From NCBI GenBank assembly GCA_026552855.1, contig JAPMTX010000140.1, forward strand, positions 1-55,119: a stretch of DNA of 55,119 nt. The letters run 5' to 3'. The translations under genes and the position numbers were made by a program. The notes under the pieces are model-generated. The model searched no databases. It was not told where the DNA came from and was given only the letters and a program-made list of their open reading frames with translations. This stretch comes from Candidatus Methanoperedens sp. (GTDB lineage: Archaea > Halobacteriota > Methanosarcinia > Methanosarcinales > Methanoperedenaceae). Positions 53,001 through 55,119 of the stretch are shown piece by piece; position 1 is the stretch's first letter, and each line of letters begins with the position of its first letter.

Positions 53001-54446
53001 ATGTCTATAAAAAAATATTGCAGTCCAAGTCTTTTAACCAAATTCACGGTAATCAGTTTTCTGATAACTGCCACAATTGGCATCGCTCTGGCATGGGGCA
53101 TCCAGCAGTATATGGAAGATAACGCACTCCAGCATGCGGCTGAGGACGCTGCTGACCATGTTGCCACCCTTCTCAACCCCAACATTCGCTCGTCGGACCT
53201 TTCCGATCCCCTTACTCCAGCCAGGTACGAACAGCTCGACTCTCTTATCAGGCAGAGAGTTCTTAACGACCGGATCGTCCGCGTCAAGATATGGGGTCGC
53301 AATGGGCTGCTTTTGTATTCGGACGATAAAAACCTGGTGGGGCGCAGTTACCCGGAGGATGAGGAACTGAAAGAAGCTTTGGAAGGCAGAAGCGTGACGA
53401 TAATAGCCCCGGAGAAGGAGGAGAACGAAGGCGAACGCGAAAAATTCGGCAGGTTGATAGAAGTATTGGTTCCGCTTCGACCCCCTGATTCACCCGATAC
53501 TGCAGGGGTGTACGAGATCTATCATGACATAAACGTTCTTGAACCAGAACTGGCTAAGGTCCGTAACTTTGTCTGGGGCAGCGTCGGCCTTAGTTTTCTC
53601 ATCCTCTACGGCTCGTTATTCGCGTTCGTGCGCAATGCATCGCATGAACTCATCAACAGGAGCGAAGAGAACGCGCGGCTGTACGATGAGGCAAAGCAGC
53701 AGCTTGCAGAGCGCAAACGTGCGGAAGAAGAACTGATCAAGCGCACAGCGCAGCTTGAGGCTGCCAACAAAGAACTTGAAGCGTTCAGCTATTCGGTCTC
53801 ACACGACCTCAGGGCACCGCTTCGGGCGATCGACGGTTTTTCCCGCGTACTGCTTGAGGATCACTCACCTAAACTTGATGATGAGGGTAAACGGCTTTTA
53901 AATATCGTGCGGGGCAATACGCAGAAAATGGGGCAGCTTATCGATGACCTCCTCACGCTCTCCCGCCTCGGGCGCAAGCAGATGGAGCTATCGGACATAG
54001 ATATGGCTAAACTTGCAAAAGCGACATTCGATGAGCTTAAATCAACTATTCCTGAGCGAACTATCATGCTTGATATCAGGGAGCTTCCGCCTGCCCGCGG
54101 CGACCAGTCAATGATGCGCCACGTTTTCGTCAATCTCCTGTCGAACGCCATTAAATTCACGCGACCCAAGGAAAATGCAATGATAGAGGTCGGGGGCAGG
54201 ACTGAGGGCAGGGAGAACATCTATTATGTGAAAGACAACGGCGTCGGGTTCGACATGCAGTATGTAAATAAGCTGTTCGGGGTTTTCCAGAGGCTTCACA
54301 GTGCGGATGAATTCGAGGGAACAGGTGTCGGGCTGGCTCTGGTACAGCGCATCATCCACAAGCACGGCGGCAGGGTATGGGCTGAGGGGAAGGTCAATGA
54401 AGGGGCGGTATTTTATTTCACACTCTTGAACGGAGGAAAAATATGA
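53001..54446 (+). CDS. Membrane-bound sensor histidine kinase
   Basis: Two-component kinase of 481 residues: first helix (about 12-32), extracytoplasmic sensor (about 33-188), second helix (about 190-210), a coiled coil (about 215-262), HisKA with the phospho-accepting His268 in [14 protein letters not shown], and a HATPase domain with N-box [13 protein letters not shown]1 VKDNGVGFD and G2 [10 protein letters not shown]. It belongs to the phytochrome-like HisKA subtype that pairs with Rcp1-type response regulators; such a gene overlaps its 3' end by four bases. Confidence 0.93.
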   Translation: MSIKKYCSPSLLTKFTVISFLITATIGIALAWGIQQYMEDNALQHAAEDAADHVATLLNPNIRSSDLSDPLTPARYEQLDSLIRQRVLNDRIVRVKIWGRNGLLLYSDDKNLVGRSYPEDEELKEALEGRSVTIIAPEKEENEGEREKFGRLIEVLVPLRPPDSPDTAGVYEIYHDINVLEPELAKVRNFVWGSVGLSFLILYGSLFAFVRNASHELINRSEENARLYDEAKQQLAERKRAEEELIKRTAQLEAANKELEAFSYSVSHDLRAPLRAIDGFSRVLLEDHSPKLDDEGKRLLNIVRGNTQKMGQLIDDLLTLSRLGRKQMELSDIDMAKLAKATFDELKSTIPERTIMLDIRELPPARGDQSMMRHVFVNLLSNAIKFTRPKENAMIEVGGRTEGRENIYYVKDNGVGFDMQYVNKLFGVFQRLHSADEFEGTGVGLALVQRIIHKHGGRVWAEGKVNEGAVFYFTLLNGGKI

Positions 54447-54886
54447 TGAATATAAGCGATGTAGAGATACTTCTGGTAGAGGATAATCCCAACGACGCTG
54501 AGCTCACCCTCAGGGCGTTGAAGAAAAACAACCTTGCTAATAAGATACACCTGGTAAAGGACGGAGCTGAGGCGCTGGATTATATTTTTGCGGCAGGCGC
54601 ATATGCAGGGCGGAACGTTGGAAATAAGCCAAAGGTGATATTCCTTGACCTGAAGCTTCCCAAGGTGGATGGACTGGAGGTTCTCCAGAAGATCAAAACC
54701 GATGATAGGACAAGAACGATCCCCATCGTTGTACTGACCTCTTCCCATGAGGAGAGGGACTTGGTGGAGAGCTATAAATTTGGTGTTAACAGTTACATCG
54801 TCAAACCCGTGGATTTTGATAAGTTCATCCAGGCAGTAGCGCAGCTTGGCATGTACTGGATGTTGTTGAATAAACAGCCTCTATGA
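54443..54886 (+). CDS. Response regulator receiver protein (Rcp1-like)
   Basis: A single-domain receiver of 147 residues, partner of the preceding kinase by overlap. It has the acidic pocket [11 protein letters not shown], phospho-acceptor Asp69 in [13 protein letters not shown], Thr99 in [11 protein letters not shown] and Lys121 in YIVKPVD. No output domain, so it works by protein contact or as a phosphate relay. The longer loop between helix alpha2 and Asp69 ([13 protein letters not shown]) is typical of Rcp1-type regulators. It overlaps the next gene by four bases (ATGA). Confidence 0.94.
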   Translation: MMNISDVEILLVEDNPNDAELTLRALKKNNLANKIHLVKDGAEALDYIFAAGAYAGRNVGNKPKVIFLDLKLPKVDGLEVLQKIKTDDRTRTIPIVVLTSSHEERDLVESYKFGVNSYIVKPVDFDKFIQAVAQLGMYWMLLNKQPL

Positions 54887-55119
54887 ATAAACAGCTTCGC
54901 ATACTGATACTCGAAGATAATGATGTAGATGCCGAGCTGATGGAGCGCGAACTGCAAAAAGCGAACATCACGTTCCAATCAAAGCGTGTGGAAACAGGAG
55001 AGACCTTCCAGAAAGAGCTTAAAGACTTCTCGCCGGACATCATCCTGGCGGACTATACGCTTCCGGTGTTCGACGGCTGCTCTGCGCTCAAAATCGTAAA
55101 AGAAAGATGCCCTGATGTC
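54883..55119 (+). CDS. Second response regulator, truncated by window end
   Basis: Starts at an ATG overlapping the previous stop and continues to the window edge (79 codons). The visible part is a receiver domain: [15 protein letters not shown] acidic pocket and phospho-acceptor Asp in [13 protein letters not shown]. Full length and output domain are unknown; many such genes continue into PAS and kinase domains. Confidence 0.88.
   Translation, partial: MNKQLRILILEDNDVDAELMERELQKANITFQSKRVETGETFQKELKDFSPDIILADYTLPVFDGCSALKIVKERCPDV

Noticed and set aside
1-55119. CRISPR arrays, rRNA genes and prophage structural genes
   Set aside because: No regularly spaced direct repeats, no rRNA-like segments, and no capsid, tail or terminase products seen.

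Overview
The window comes from a methanogen-related archaeon of the order Methanosarcinales. The strongest pointers are chromosomal protein MC1, an S-layer protein with the tandem Methanosarcinales S-layer duplication domain, F420 biosynthesis (cofD), an archaeal LonB, an archaeal-type initiator tRNA, TATA-like promoters with short or absent leaders, and siroheme-branch tetrapyrrole genes. An 11-heme c-type cytochrome, Mo-cofactor genes, a monofunctional CO dehydrogenase and the large sensory protein set make an anaerobic methane oxidiser of the Methanoperedens (ANME-2d) kind a reasonable guess, but nothing here proves it.

Layout. 1-5.6 kb is accessory DNA: the 3' part of a group II intron with its maturase, orphan small genes, a bacterial-looking FAD-linked oxidase between two copies of a hairpin-bearing repeat, and an integrase cut off exactly where one repeat begins. 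5.7-9.5 kb (minus) is the tetrapyrrole operon hemL-hemC-cobA-hemD, divergent from the multiheme cytochrome. 10.5-13.6 kb has a long folded leader and two membrane glycosyltransferase genes. 13.6-18.5 kb carries a conserved archaeal gene, initiator tRNA, an ABC exporter pair, cofD and a lipoprotein. 18.5-24.2 kb is a patchwork of small genes (wHTH, dodecin, Zn-ribbons, unlisted microproteins), larA, a frameshifted gene, a collapsed MazEF-like locus and an intact HEPN-MNT pair.

24.2-31.4 kb is membrane and proteolysis housekeeping: tldD-lonB, a site-2 protease with CBS domains, a TraB protein carrying an extra inserted module, pyrH and a BofA-like protein. 31.4-35.5 kb holds MC1, small regulators, radC and a tightly packed mobA-fdhD-mobB operon. 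35.5-41.1 kb (minus) holds the S-layer gene and coaBC. 41.2-46.6 kb has a DUF166-malic enzyme fusion, a rhomboid protease, a stand-alone H-NOX heme sensor and cooS, whose start codon lies in a perfect 10-bp inverted repeat. polX follows. 48.5 kb to the end is a sensory block: a PhnD-like binding protein, a four-PAS HAMP sensor without kinase, a KaiC-like ATPase, a histidine kinase and two response regulators, the last cut by the window edge.

The genes link into a few themes: heme supply beside a heme-rich cytochrome; a glycosylated S-layer envelope; Mo-cofactor maturation; CO/NO-related chemistry with a possible heme-gas sensor; and stacked signal transduction. The observations most worth testing are the DUF166-malic enzyme fusion with an internal ribosome binding site, the inserted TraB module, the repeat pair with compensatory hairpin changes, the cooS start-codon dyad beside H-NOX, and the structured leader at 10.56-10.79 kb.
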